64,000 nt of DNA from Magnetospirillum sp. (GCA_024707145.1 JANQAI010000005.1:992001-1056000); one strand, 5' to 3'. Counted from the first letter of the stretch, positions 26,764-36,580 are shown. Notes: a model not told the origin generated them from the sequence alone. Numbers and translations: made by a program.

Positions 26764-28307
26764 TACCGGCCCAGAATCGCCCGCTTCTCGTCTTCGACGC
26801 GCCGTTCGAGCGGTTGCAGGACCTCGTTGAAGCGATGCGGGACGCCAACATCGTTCCGCGGCGCATCCCCGCTGATGGGAGCTTCGCCGAGCACAGGCAG
26901 CCAATCGAGCGATTCGACCTTGAGATTCGGATTCGCTATCGGGTCGAAATCGACCCAGCCAGGATCGACGGCTCTCGAGATGGTCAAAACGGCGCGCAGC
27001 AGATACGCGCTGGCGCGGGCATCAAGATCGCCGAGTTCGAGTTGGCGCTGCACGAGATCTCGACCGGGATCCTGCTCGACAGCATCCACTTCGCGCTGTC
27101 TGGGCGGATCGGTATTTCGGGCAGCCTGCGTGTCGATCACGCCGAACAAGGTGTGTTCTTCGTCTATCGGCAGTTTCTCGTGTCCTTGGATGATGCCTCC
27201 TTGGGCCTGCCGCCACCCTTTCCGACACTGGATCTGGAGCGCCTGCTGGAGCGCGTCGCCGACCGCGGATTGCGCGCCAAGCTCAACACGCCTTCCGGGC
27301 TGCCGGAAAGCCGCCTCCCCATCGCGCCCCGGATTGAAAACCTCGGCGTGTCCGGCGGGGTGTACGGCCTGGATGTCGTGCTGCGGGATCCAAGACCGGA
27401 GCCCGACTGGCTGTCCTGCAAGATCTGTCTGCCGCCCGGCATGGGTGATCCTCGGTGTATTCCGGGCACGCCGCCGGTCAAGGACTTCTTCTCTCACTTC
27501 GACATCTTCATGGGGCGCACGCCGCTTCCCGTGCCGGCGGCGATCAACAGGCTCGGCCGCCATTTCCAGGTAGACATCGGCATGGATCTGCTGCGCGAGC
27601 AGATCGCCACCCTCAATGCCAATCCAGATTGGCGTGGTGATAACCGCCACCTTTGGCTGTTCAGGGTCACCCACAATTTCTGGATTGACATCGAACCCTT
27701 TGATGATAGCGGCCAGTACTCCTTCTCGCTGAACTTCAGTGGCGACCAATACATCCTCTATCCTCAAGTGAAGATGTGCGAGGAGCGCATCGGCACGCCT
27801 TGGGGGGACATCGTCATCGACGTGCCCTGCGGAGTCGAGGAGGGGTGGATGCGTGCCCGCTATGTCCGGGCAAAGATCAAGCTCTGCCCCTCCGCCTCAG
27901 AGACAAGCGTCTGCTTCGATCGCTCGGATTTGAATGTGGAGCAGGGCCTGGATTGGGGTTTCCTACTGGAACTCCTGTACGCAGCCCTCGCCTCCGCCGG
28001 CCTGGGAGCCGTGTCAAGCCTGATCCAGATCATCTTCAATTCCGCCGTCGTCCTGACCGAGTTCCTGATCATCCTGATCGCACTTTTTGCGAAGCTCCTG
28101 GTCTGGCTGTTCAATCAGATCGCCCCGAACCAAATCTGTCTGTCCCTGCAGGACAAAATCACCCGCATTCCCCTCGTCGATGACAAGATCGAGGTGAGTC
28201 TCGACGATCTGGCCATAGACTTCACGCAAAACGGCATGTCCTTGGCCTTCAACGGCGATTTCGAGCGCAGGACGGGTTTTCCGGTGGGGAGGGGGGCGCT
28301 GTCATGA
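26760..28307 (+). CDS. Large protein of unknown function with C-terminal membrane segment
   Basis: 515 residues, intact. There is no signal peptide (MIPAQNRPLLVFDAPFERLQ). The first 380 residues alternate strands and amphipathic helices, with paired cysteines in LSCKICLPPGMGDPRCIPG. A strongly hydrophobic segment lies at about 425-455 (VVLTEFLIILIALFAKLLVW). The tail reads VDDKIEVSLDDLAIDFTQNG. The repeating amphipathic strands resemble lipid-binding TULIP-type proteins such as P47/OrfX, but I cannot verify that. Four-base overlaps with both neighbours place it in one operon. The protein may work at a membrane surface. Confidence 0.65.
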   Translation: MIPAQNRPLLVFDAPFERLQDLVEAMRDANIVPRRIPADGSFAEHRQPIERFDLEIRIRYRVEIDPARIDGSRDGQNGAQQIRAGAGIKIAEFELALHEISTGILLDSIHFALSGRIGISGSLRVDHAEQGVFFVYRQFLVSLDDASLGLPPPFPTLDLERLLERVADRGLRAKLNTPSGLPESRLPIAPRIENLGVSGGVYGLDVVLRDPRPEPDWLSCKICLPPGMGDPRCIPGTPPVKDFFSHFDIFMGRTPLPVPAAINRLGRHFQVDIGMDLLREQIATLNANPDWRGDNRHLWLFRVTHNFWIDIEPFDDSGQYSFSLNFSGDQYILYPQVKMCEERIGTPWGDIVIDVPCGVEEGWMRARYVRAKIKLCPSASETSVCFDRSDLNVEQGLDWGFLLELLYAALASAGLGAVSSLIQIIFNSAVVLTEFLIILIALFAKLLVWLFNQIAPNQICLSLQDKITRIPLVDDKIEVSLDDLAIDFTQNGMSLAFNGDFERRTGFPVGRGALS

Positions 28308-29698
28308 CGGAACCGCTTTCCGGTTACGACTTCATCATCCAGATTTCAGAGAGCTTCGCGAACCGTCTAATTACGGCCTTGATGGCCTCAGGCACGGTCA
28401 AGACCTCGTTCCATCACGCAGAGGGAGCGAACCCAGGCCTGTTGCGTTCGCGCACGACCGCCACCGGGCGTATCATGTATCAGAACCTGCTTGTCGAATT
28501 GGACTTCGGCTATGAGATCGCGATCTCGCAGCCAAGAATTCGTTTCATCACCGGAGCCGACGAGCACACCGAGTTGTCGCTCGACTTTGCGCTCGAGTTT
28601 CCTCGTGAACTGACCCTGCGGCGGTTCGCGCCGGTCGGCGATTCACCTTTAGCCGACGACCCGAAGGACGTCAAAGTATCCGTGGATTATGAGGTCGTGC
28701 ACGGATCCAGCCCCTACCCGCCGCAGGGCTCTTCCCCGGTGCGGGGCAGTCTGGTCATCGCACTTCCCATCGAAACCGCGCCGTTCGAGTCGGGCGTGCG
28801 CGTATCAGTTGCGACTGGACGAGCGAGCCGTCAGGCCGTTGCCACGGTGATTATTGATGTGCAGGGAATGGATCCGCGCCTCGAGCGCTTCCTGGGCAGT
28901 GTGGCAAGCAAAATCATCAGCGAGATCCTTCGCCGCGAGATCGACGGCATCGATTTGACGGCCATGGTGGGAGCGCTCGACGTGTTTGGACTCGCCACCC
29001 GGCCTCCGATGCATCTGCGCATTGCGCAGGCGCGGGCCCAACGAGCGTTGGGGATCGGCTTCCACGAGCGGGGACGTATCGGGGACGGCAATCCGGCAGC
29101 CATGCCGTTCATACTGGACGGGCAGGACTTCTCGCTGCAGATGGCCGAGGGGTTCTTCGTCAACACAATGACGGCGCTGTATGACGATGGGGTGCTGCCG
29201 CGGAAATTCGGCTATGACGGCAAGCCCGATCCAGAGGGAGATATTCTGATCGAGGTTCCGCGCTTCCGGTTTCGGGACGGAACCCTGGGCATCGTGACTC
29301 GCATTGATCTGGTGGGGCGACCGACGGGACCGACGGTCGTTCTGGATGCCGACATCCGTCTGGTGCGGAAGGCGGACCAGCTGCTGGTTGAGGTGGTCAG
29401 GCTGGACATCAACGTGGGCATCCCGGCGCTCGATCCCCTGACGCTCCTTATGTCCGTCCTCTTCAACGTTCTCGACGTTCTGATCGACCACCTCTTCGCC
29501 TCGCTGCTTCGCGATCTGGTCGATAGTTCGCTCAAGCAGGGGCTGGACGAGTTCCTACGCTCGGGAGCCTTAGCTTTCGGGTTCCGGTCGCCTGTGCGGG
29601 GCGGTCTGCTTTCGGTCGAGCTGGCGCCTTTCTCCTTCGTGTTCCTCCCCGGGGCGGCCGTTCTCACGGGCGCCCTTTCCGTCGTTCCCAAACTTTGA
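28304..29698 (+). CDS. Large protein of unknown function, TULIP-like pattern suspected
   Basis: 464 residues, intact, no signal peptide. It begins LSGYDFIIQISESFANRLIT, a pattern reminiscent of the start of P47-type TULIP domains (an amphipathic helix packed on a long curved sheet). A second occurrence of the same pattern appears at about residue 260 (GQDFSLQMAEGFFVNTMTAL), so the protein may be a tandem of two such domains. A hydrophobic stretch at about 375-400 (LTLLMSVLFNVLDVLIDHLF) is amphipathic rather than clearly membrane-spanning. It overlaps the 26760 gene by four bases. Fold assignment is a hypothesis. Confidence 0.62.
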   Translation: MTEPLSGYDFIIQISESFANRLITALMASGTVKTSFHHAEGANPGLLRSRTTATGRIMYQNLLVELDFGYEIAISQPRIRFITGADEHTELSLDFALEFPRELTLRRFAPVGDSPLADDPKDVKVSVDYEVVHGSSPYPPQGSSPVRGSLVIALPIETAPFESGVRVSVATGRASRQAVATVIIDVQGMDPRLERFLGSVASKIISEILRREIDGIDLTAMVGALDVFGLATRPPMHLRIAQARAQRALGIGFHERGRIGDGNPAAMPFILDGQDFSLQMAEGFFVNTMTALYDDGVLPRKFGYDGKPDPEGDILIEVPRFRFRDGTLGIVTRIDLVGRPTGPTVVLDADIRLVRKADQLLVEVVRLDINVGIPALDPLTLLMSVLFNVLDVLIDHLFASLLRDLVDSSLKQGLDEFLRSGALAFGFRSPVRGGLLSVELAPFSFVFLPGAAVLTGALSVVPKL

Positions 29699-29713
29699 GG
29701 GAGTGCCTGCACC

Positions 29714-30154
29714 GTGGCCATGAACTACGTCGGCATCAGCACGAACCTGACTGTGCTGGCATTCATGAAAGATGGAACGCCCGCGCCAAACGCACGCAAT
29801 GCGGACCAGCTCATCGTCAACTGGAACATACTCAACATGACTTCGGGGCCGCTCAAGCTGACCTTTCCGGACGATGCGCTGTTCCGCCTTACCCTTTCGA
29901 AGGGGAACGGCACGGTGGTGTGGCAGCAGCCCGAACCGAAATCCGCCAAAACGCTGGGGGTCACGATCCCGCCGGGCGACCGCTACACCTTGCCGCCCAA
30001 GAACCCGCCGCCGGGTCAGGACGGGCTTGTCGATCTCGCCGCGATCCTCGCGGCCCTTGATCCGCCCATCGCCGCCGAGGAGGAGTTGGAGTTGCTCTTT
30101 CAGCCGCAGGCCGCCGAACTGCGGAGTATGACTGGGTTGGGGTTGTGGCGCTGA
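29714..30154 (+). CDS. BsuPI-like (intracellular proteinase inhibitor-type) domain protein
   Basis: 146 residues, GTG 29714 or ATG 29720. The core QLIVNWNILNMTSGPLKLTF, FRLTLSKGNGTVVWQQPEP and TLGVTIPPGDRYTLP has the strand order of the BsuPI-like immunoglobulin-type domain, named after a Bacillus intracellular protease inhibitor. No signal peptide. It sits 16 bp after the 28304 gene, and a secreted metalloprotease is encoded 1 kb downstream, so an inhibitor-protease link is possible but unproved. BsuPI-like domains also occur in proteins with no inhibitor role. Confidence 0.6.
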   Translation: MAMNYVGISTNLTVLAFMKDGTPAPNARNADQLIVNWNILNMTSGPLKLTFPDDALFRLTLSKGNGTVVWQQPEPKSAKTLGVTIPPGDRYTLPPKNPPPGQDGLVDLAAILAALDPPIAAEEELELLFQPQAAELRSMTGLGLWR

Positions 30155-30254
30155 TGCTTGGCTCGCGCCTCTGCTATCGCGGAAGGCGGTGGCGGCCTCA
30201 GCGGCCATGCCTCTTCGTCCGGACAACAATCCCTAGCCAACGCTGGAGGGTGTG

Positions 30255-30809
30255 ATGCGCTGTGCCGTTCTGGCGTCCGTGATCGTGCTTGCTGCGGCCG
30301 GTTGCGCGCCGATTCCCGATCCGATCCGTGAAACGTGCTGGAATTTCTCAAAGCTCAGTAATGGGAAGTACACGACCCCTGTCACGCTCTCTGGAGCTTT
30401 GGTTCACAGCCTGGACGACAGCATGGTTCGGGTGATCACCGAGGACCTCTTGGATCAGAACAACAACGTGGTTGGGTCGATCACCGGACTGGCCACGGAT
30501 GGGGATGGTTTTTACGTTCAGTTTCCTGCCGCCTACGACCGTTTGCGCTTGGACTTTGCCCTCTACATCGACAGTCCGCACGCGACGCTGCCCGTCGATT
30601 TGCATGATTTGAACGGCATGTATCTCCGCACCGAGATGATCCAGGGAACACCGCAGGCGCAGAGGCGGACACAGCTGATCGAACAGCAGGGCGTGGCCCT
30701 GGTCGGCGTATACCGTCACCCAGAGGGCATCATCGAGCGCATCTGCGGGTTGGGTGCGAGCCGTCCGCGCGCCTCGACCTCCGCGACGTTCGTGGAACCG
30801 AAGCGCTGA
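30255..30809 (+). CDS. Lipoprotein, function unknown
   Basis: 184 residues from ATG 30255. The signal ends in lipobox AAAGC (Cys at about 17), followed by APIPDPIRETCWNFSKLSNG. The body is strand-rich (GALVHSLDDSMVRVITEDLL, DGFYVQFPAAYDRLRLDFAL) and the tail is basic and serine-rich. Intact frame, same strand as the preceding four genes. It may be a periplasmic or outer-membrane partner of the cluster. Not recognised. Confidence 0.65.
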   Translation: MRCAVLASVIVLAAAGCAPIPDPIRETCWNFSKLSNGKYTTPVTLSGALVHSLDDSMVRVITEDLLDQNNNVVGSITGLATDGDGFYVQFPAAYDRLRLDFALYIDSPHATLPVDLHDLNGMYLRTEMIQGTPQAQRRTQLIEQQGVALVGVYRHPEGIIERICGLGASRPRASTSATFVEPKR

Positions 30810-31145
30810 ACGCGTCCCTCGGCACAGACGATCCTGCGAACCGCCCAGTGGCGTCACCCCGATCGAGGATGCGACGTGATCGGCACCCAACCAAGACTCG
30901 GCTTTCCCACGGCCCTGCGCGCCGTACCCGTGCCCCTCGGTGCCGCGCATATCATTCCACGTGCCATCACCACACAGATGATGCGTGCGGTCTTGTTGGC
31001 CGAGTCACGGCGGCCAGACCAGTGCACCGAAACCGCAAAATTGGGAACCAACGCTGCAGCGGCCAGTCATGACTCGATTCTTCAAATTTGGCGACGAATG
31101 CCGCTCATTGCGATACTCATGGCGGAAATAGAAGGGGCGCGCAAT

Positions 31146-32378
31146 ATGTTGCGGTTGCTGCTTGTCCTTGGAACATCGCTTCTCATGGCTGGCTGTGTCA
31201 CAGCGCCAGAGGCGGAACTGTTTTCTGAAGTGTCTGCTGGACAAGCAGCGTCGGCCGGCGCTGGTGACATTGACCAACACTTTGTCCGGCGTCAACGCAT
31301 GGTGATGCTCAGTGCGCTGCCACAAGTTCCCATCAGTCTCGTTCTCAATCTGTTTGACGATGTCCGGCCGCAGGTACGGCTTGAACCGACTGCCCATGGC
31401 CGGGGCTGGATTGCAGAAGGCGACGACGTGAGAGTCATGCTGACCAAGGTCGGCGGTGGCACTGCCGTCGTCGGGTCAGTGACCGTGGGGACGGCAAAAT
31501 ACCGCATTCATCCAACGGGGTCGGACGGCCTTCACGTCGTCATCGAATTCGACAGGGACAGATTTGACGCGCTGGAAGTCGAACCTGATTACGAAGTGCC
31601 TTCTGGGCGGAAGATGACGCGCCAAGAGGAGAAACTGCTCCAGTGCGACGTCGCGCTACCGGCACCACCACCCGGCAAGGGCAGCATCATCGACATCCTA
31701 GTCGTGTATACGGGCACAGCGCGAGCTGCGTCCGCCAATATCGCTGCCGACCTACAGCACATGATGGTAGAGCTTGCAAATGTCTGGCAGACGCAAAACT
31801 TCAACGCCATTCCACGTTTGGCTGGGACGGCGGAAGTCCAATACGCTGAGTCCGGATCAAGTGCGACGGATCTTACCCGGCTTGCCACGGCAGGGGACGG
31901 ATTCCTTGACCAAGTGCTGGCACTAAGGAATAGCTCTGCCGCCGATATCGTCGTGCTGATCGTGGAGGCTTTCACCGACAGCTGCGGCCGCGCCTATATG
32001 CTAGAAAACATACAGTCCAGTGATCGAGAGCGTGCGTACGCCGTCGTGCAGCGCTCGTGTGGTCTGGGAAACCTCACGTTTGCTCACGAAATCGGCCATA
32101 ACCTTGGAATGAATCACGACCGCTTTGCCGCTGGGGGAGGAGATCCTATGAAATACAATTACGGATACTCTCTTCCAGCGCGGAAGCGAAGAAGCGTGAT
32201 GGCCTACCCAGACTACTGCCGTAGCATCGGAGTGGTCTGTGAACGTATCGGAATTTATTCGTCACCAAACGTCATGTTCAAGACGGATGCTTTTGGTGTC
32301 CCAATCGGACAGCCTGGCTCAGCGTATAACAACGAGGTTCTGTGCAAGGCCGCGCCTGTCGTATCGCAGTTTCGATAG
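31146..32378 (+). CDS. Lipoprotein metzincin zinc metalloprotease (M12-like)
   Basis: 410 residues from ATG 31146 (an earlier in-frame ATG at 31098 is less likely because the signal peptide starts here). Lipobox LMAGC, Cys17. A pro-region precedes a catalytic domain starting at about GSIIDILVVYTGTARAAS (residue 180). The zinc site is AHEIGHNLGMNHD with His at 314, and the Met-turn is RRSVMAYPDY about 40 residues later. This is the metzincin arrangement, closest to reprolysin-type (M12B) enzymes. The protein should be tethered outside the inner membrane or on the outer membrane. The 336-bp gap upstream (30810-31145) has no supported gene and should hold its own promoter. Confidence 0.85.
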   Translation: MLRLLLVLGTSLLMAGCVTAPEAELFSEVSAGQAASAGAGDIDQHFVRRQRMVMLSALPQVPISLVLNLFDDVRPQVRLEPTAHGRGWIAEGDDVRVMLTKVGGGTAVVGSVTVGTAKYRIHPTGSDGLHVVIEFDRDRFDALEVEPDYEVPSGRKMTRQEEKLLQCDVALPAPPPGKGSIIDILVVYTGTARAASANIAADLQHMMVELANVWQTQNFNAIPRLAGTAEVQYAESGSSATDLTRLATAGDGFLDQVLALRNSSAADIVVLIVEAFTDSCGRAYMLENIQSSDRERAYAVVQRSCGLGNLTFAHEIGHNLGMNHDRFAAGGGDPMKYNYGYSLPARKRRSVMAYPDYCRSIGVVCERIGIYSSPNVMFKTDAFGVPIGQPGSAYNNEVLCKAAPVVSQFR

Positions 32379-32801
32379 GGAGTCGATCTGAGCCAGCCAG
32401 CAATGACGGCGGTCCGAAGGCCGCCGTCCCCTTTCACCACACCAACGCCAGCGGCTTTTGACCCGATGCCGACCGTCGCTTACGACCGTATTGCGCCAGG
32501 AGCTGAAGTTGGTTGGCTGCTATAAAGCGGAGCGAACGGGCCGCCGACCGCGGAAGGAATCCCGCTCCCAGCAGTACGGAACCACCACCGAGAGCTTGGC
32601 GCCTAACCCACAACACTGAACCGAGCCCGAGGGTCTAAACTTCCTTGAGTCGACAATCACGAAGGATTGCTGTCGCGGGTATTGACCTGAGCGAGAGGCG
32701 GTTTTCCGAGTATGATGCGGTGCTGGTGGCATGGGGGCCCACCGTCCTGGAAACGGAGCGCGACAGCGGCCGGTCCATCCGCGGGCGTCTGACGGAGGTG
32801 A
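32379..32801. other. Non-coding interval with terminator-like hairpin
   Basis: 423 bp between the metalloprotease and the convergent MFS gene. A GC hairpin (GGCGGTCC ... GGCCGCC, 32408-32425) about 30 bp past the protease stop, followed by GTCCCCTTTC, may end transcription. The bases after it (CCCCTTTCACCACACC) match the end of the dispersed repeat at 22775. No gene is supported. Confidence 0.45.
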
Positions 32802-33998
32802 TCAGGAGGCGACAGCGACTGCCCGCGCGCGCATGCCTCCCAGCACGACCAGGGCGGCCAGCAGCAGCACGATTCCGCTGGCGCCGAAGACCCCCCCGGC
32901 GCCGCTGACGCCGAAGATGGCGCCGCCCACTGCCGCACCGGTGGCGATGGCGAGTTGCACCGCCGCGACGAAGAGACCGCCGGCGCTTTCCGCCTCGTCC
33001 GGCACGGTGCGGGTGATCCAGGTGGACCAGGCCACCGGCACGGCGCCGAAGGCGACGCCCCACAGCGCGATCAGCACCGAGGCCACGGTCGGCGACCCGC
33101 CCAGCGCGGCCAGCCCGAGCCCGAGCAGCCCCATGGTCAGCGGCATGACCGTCAGGGTCAGCCGCATGCTGCGCGCCAGCAGCACGCCGCCGAGATAGGT
33201 GCCGGCGAAGTTCGCCACGCCGAAGCCCAGCAGGATGCCCGACACGCCGCTGACGCCGACGCCGGTCACCGTCTCCAGGAACGGCCGGACATAGGTGAAC
33301 AGCGCGAAATGCCCGGTGAAGACCAGGATGATCGACACCATGCCGAGCCCGACGCCCGGCCGCGCCATCACCTCGCCCAGGGTACGGAGGCTGGTGTGGC
33401 CGTTCGGTGCCATGCGCGGCAGCGTCAGAACCTGAGCCACCAAGGCCGCCAGCCCGAGCCCGCCGGCCATCAGGAACACCGCGCGCCAGCCGAGCAGGTC
33501 GCCCAGATAGCTTCCCACCGGGGCCGCGAAGACGGTGGCGGCGGACACGCCGCTGAAGATCATCGACAAGGCCCGCGGAATCATCGGCTCCGGCACCAGC
33601 CGCATGGCGATCGCGGCCGACATGGCCCAGAAGCCGCCGAGCGCCACCCCCAGCAGCACCCGCCCGACCAGCAGCGACAGCAGGTCGGGGGCGAAGGCGA
33701 CCGCCAGGTTGGACACCAGCAGCAGCGCCGAAAAGGCGAGCAGCACATGGCGCCGGTCGATCCGGCGGGTCGCGGCGGAGATCAGCAGGCTGGCGACCAG
33801 CGCCACCGCGGCGGTCGCGGTGACGGCCTGGCCGGCCATCGCCTCGGTCACATGCAGGTCGGCCGCCATCGGCGTCAGCAGGCTGGCCGGCAGAAATTCC
33901 GCCGTCACCAGTCCGAACACGCCGAGCGTCAGGGAGAAGACGGCACCCCAGGCGGGCTCCGCCGGCGCGGCGCCGGCCTGCCTCACAGGTTCCATCAT
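32802..33998 (-). CDS. MFS drug/sugar/nucleoside efflux transporter
   Basis: 398 residues from ATG 33998. Twelve hydrophobic segments are visible. The loop 2-3 signature region (TRRIDRRHVLLAFSALLLVS) and motif GRVLLGVALGGFWAMSAAIA place it with the AraJ/NepI-type DHA1 efflux group. An N-terminal segment VFSLTLGVFGLVTAEFLPAS is typical of that group. It is divergent from the AraC-type regulator at 34100, with a 101-bp promoter interval, which suggests local control by that regulator. Substrate unknown. Confidence 0.85.
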   Translation of the reverse strand: MMEPVRQAGAAPAEPAWGAVFSLTLGVFGLVTAEFLPASLLTPMAADLHVTEAMAGQAVTATAAVALVASLLISAATRRIDRRHVLLAFSALLLVSNLAVAFAPDLLSLLVGRVLLGVALGGFWAMSAAIAMRLVPEPMIPRALSMIFSGVSAATVFAAPVGSYLGDLLGWRAVFLMAGGLGLAALVAQVLTLPRMAPNGHTSLRTLGEVMARPGVGLGMVSIILVFTGHFALFTYVRPFLETVTGVGVSGVSGILLGFGVANFAGTYLGGVLLARSMRLTLTVMPLTMGLLGLGLAALGGSPTVASVLIALWGVAFGAVPVAWSTWITRTVPDEAESAGGLFVAAVQLAIATGAAVGGAIFGVSGAGGVFGASGIVLLLAALVVLGGMRARAVAVAS

Positions 33999-34099
33999 GG
34001 TCTGTCCTCGCAGGAAGATTATGCTGCGACGCAGAATAGATTGGAGGTGCTGGACGATCCATGCCATAACGTCCGCATCTTTTGATCGATAGTCCGGAT

Positions 34100-35062
34100 A
34101 TGCCCGACTCATCCCGTCTCCCTCCCGCCACCGACCTCGTCAGCGAGCTTCTGCTCGGCATGCGGCTGACTGGCGTGCAGTACCGCCGCATGCAGGTCGC
34201 CCCTCCCTTCGGCATCGGTTTCGGGACGGTGGAGGGGCGGGCGCAATTCCATTTCATCGCCCGCGGGCCGGTCGTGCTGAGGCTGCTCGCCGGCGGCACC
34301 TTCACGCTGAACACCGGCGATGCGGTGCTGCTGCCGCGCGGCGGCGCGCACGAACTGCTGTCGGCGCCGGAACTGCCGGCCCGCGACGTCGCCAGCTTCG
34401 CGACGGCGCCGCTGTGCGGCAATGTCGGTGCGATCGAATCCTGCCCGCCGGAAAGCTGCCGAACGAAGGATGCGGTGATCTTCAGCGGCTGCATGGAGTT
34501 CGACCTCGGCGCCATGCAGCCGCTGGTCGGCCTGATGCCCGAGGTGATGCAGGTCGGCACCCTGCTCGACCGCTACCCTGAAATCCTGCCGATGCTGGAG
34601 GCAATGGAGCGGGAGGCACGGGCGGAGCGCGCCGGCTATGCCGGCATCCTGGCGCGGCTGGCCGACGTAGTGTCCGCCTCCATCGTGCGGGGCTGGGTCG
34701 AATGCGGTTGCGGCGATGCGCGCGGCTGGATCGACGCCTTGCGCGACCCGCGGCTCGGCCGCGTCATCACCGCGTTGCATCGCGATCCCGGCCGCAACTG
34801 GACCGTGGCGGAACTGGCCGCGGAGATGGGCGCCTCGCGTTCGGTCTTCGCGGAGCGCTTCCTGGAGGTGACCGGCGTGACCCCGGTCCGCTACGTGACG
34901 GAGCTGCGGATGCGGCTTGCCGCCCAGTGGATCGGCCGGGAGCGTCTGCCGATCGAAACCGCCGCGCATCGGCTCGGCTACGGCTCGCAGGCCGCCTTCA
35001 GCCGTGCCTTCAAGCGCATCATGGGCTATTCGCCCGGCGCCTCACGCAGTGCGGAAGCATAG
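34100..35062 (+). CDS. AraC-family transcriptional regulator with N-terminal cupin
   Basis: 320 residues from ATG 34100 (a TTG at 34082 is possible). The N-terminal 190 residues form a cupin-like sensor (AraC-type DUF6597/cupin_6 pattern: HFIARGPVVLRLLAGGTFTL, then GDAVLLPRGGAHEL). The C-terminal 100 residues carry the two helix-turn-helix motifs, WTVAELAAEMGASRSVFAER and PIETAAHRLGYGSQAAFSRA followed by FKRIMGYSPG. It faces the MFS gene and probably controls it in response to that transporter's substrate. Confidence 0.87.
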   Translation: MPDSSRLPPATDLVSELLLGMRLTGVQYRRMQVAPPFGIGFGTVEGRAQFHFIARGPVVLRLLAGGTFTLNTGDAVLLPRGGAHELLSAPELPARDVASFATAPLCGNVGAIESCPPESCRTKDAVIFSGCMEFDLGAMQPLVGLMPEVMQVGTLLDRYPEILPMLEAMEREARAERAGYAGILARLADVVSASIVRGWVECGCGDARGWIDALRDPRLGRVITALHRDPGRNWTVAELAAEMGASRSVFAERFLEVTGVTPVRYVTELRMRLAAQWIGRERLPIETAAHRLGYGSQAAFSRAFKRIMGYSPGASRSAEA

Positions 35063-35329
35063 CACCGGCACGATCAGGACCAAGTGGGGGGCAGGTCCTT
35101 TCACAAGCCGGTCCCGCCCGTCCTCGCGGGTGACCTGACCAACTGTCAGCGCGTAAAGTTCGGCGACACCTTGCCCGACAGCGCGAGATCGGTTTGCCAG
35201 GCGCCGGACTGTCGACTCTGCGCCATGAGCAGCCAGCACCGTTCAGCGCAAGCTGCCCCGATACGCGGCCTTGACGCCTTCCGCCCGTCAGGGCGCGCGG
35301 CACGATATCCGGATGCCCGGCGCCGTGCC

Positions 35330-35981
35330 TCACTCATACACGGCGTCGCGCGGGCCGGTATCTCCCAACGCCATTTTGACGAAGGCATCAGCCGTCAGGT
35401 CTGCGTCGAGCAGCGCGCCATGGTGGGCGAAGCGATCACTCCGGTCGAGCCACAGCCGATCACACAGCGCATCGAGCGAGCCGGAAGCACCGGGGAAGAC
35501 CGCGTGCGACATCTCCTTGGTACAGATGAACCGGTCCGCCGAGAACGTATCGGCACTCCATGCGGCGCGTCCGCAGCGCGCGAACTCGTAGTTCAGGAAG
35601 TCCATCTCGTTCTCATAGGCATGCGCCACCAGAAGGTCCTCGCCCAGAAAGGCGAGAAGCGCGTCGGCCACCTCGGGAAAGCGGGGCGCCACCTTCAGGT
35701 CGGCGGGCTTGATGCCGTGCACCTTGATGGCGTCGGGATGGAGAGGGGGCGTCGGGGTTGACCCGCGACTCCCAGCTGCGCGCTTTCCTCCAGCCATCGC
35801 CCTCACGGATGATCTCAAGACACCCGATTTCGATGATGATGCCGGGCTGACGCAGGCCCTTGGGCGCCTTACTGATGTCCTGGAGGCTCGGCAGGCGCCG
35901 TCCGGTCGTCTCGATGTCGATCGCGACCAGCCGGTCACGGCCTTCCCACGGCTGCATGCTCATTGATATCCAATCTTTCAT
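35330..35981 (-). CDS. DnaQ-like DEDDh 3'-5' exonuclease, one frameshift as sequenced
   Basis: Exonuclease-domain protein. The first acidic pair is in LVAIDIETTGRRL (Asp/Glu), and later motifs are AHAYENEMDFLNYEF and the HHGALLDADLTADAFV stretch with the general-base His and last Asp. The frame breaks in the C/G run near 35742-35747. Removing one base gives NPDAPLHPDAIKVHGIKPAD, a normal DnaQ sequence. Corrected length is about 216 residues, the size of polymerase III epsilon or an epsilon paralogue. ATG 35981 is chosen; ATG 35963 is an alternative. Single gene. Confidence 0.8.
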
Positions 35982-36211
35982 CGGTGGAGCCACCTGTGGC
36001 ACGGATGTGAAACAAGGACAACGCTCCGTCACGCCGCCCAGAGTAGCATGGCGAAAACGCCGGCCGCCGATCAGCGACACCACGGTCACAAGCGGCCGGC
36101 CCATGCCGTCGAGGCTCTTGATCCCGATGGGTCAGGATAAAGAGTCGCTGGTATAAGGCATGACGGCCGCGCCATGACCGGCGCGACTACCGGTGAGCAA
36201 GGAGTATCGCT

Positions 36212-36580
36212 GTGAAAATTCCCGGCCCCGAGCATCCCATCACGATCATCCCCAACCCGAATCGGATTCGTGTCGTCTTCGCCAGCCGGGTCGTCGCCGA
36301 CACGGCACGCGCCCTGACGCTGACGGAGGCGAAGTTGCCCGTGGTCCAATATATTCCCCGCGCGGATGTCGACATGACGGCCTTCGAGCGCACGGCGCAC
36401 ACGACGCATTGCCCTTACAAGGGCGATGCCACTTACTACAACCTGCGCGTGGGTGATCGCATTGCGATCAACGCTGTCTGGACCTACGAGACCCCCTATC
36501 CCGCCGTGGCTGCCATCCGCGAACATTTGGCGTTTTATCCGGAACGCGTCGATTGCATCGAAGAGCACGCGGCCACATAG
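36212..36580 (+). CDS. DUF427 domain-containing protein
   Basis: 122 residues from GTG 36212, 8 bases after AAGGAG. Blocks GPEHPITIIPNPNRIRVVFA, LPVVQYIPRADVDMTAFERT, HCPYKGDATYYNL and AVWTYETPYPAVAAIREHLA are the standard DUF427 pattern, a small beta-rich soluble protein seen singly or in tandem in many bacteria. Function is not established. Intact, stands alone before the RTX gene. Confidence 0.88.
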   Translation: MKIPGPEHPITIIPNPNRIRVVFASRVVADTARALTLTEAKLPVVQYIPRADVDMTAFERTAHTTHCPYKGDATYYNLRVGDRIAINAVWTYETPYPAVAAIREHLAFYPERVDCIEEHAAT

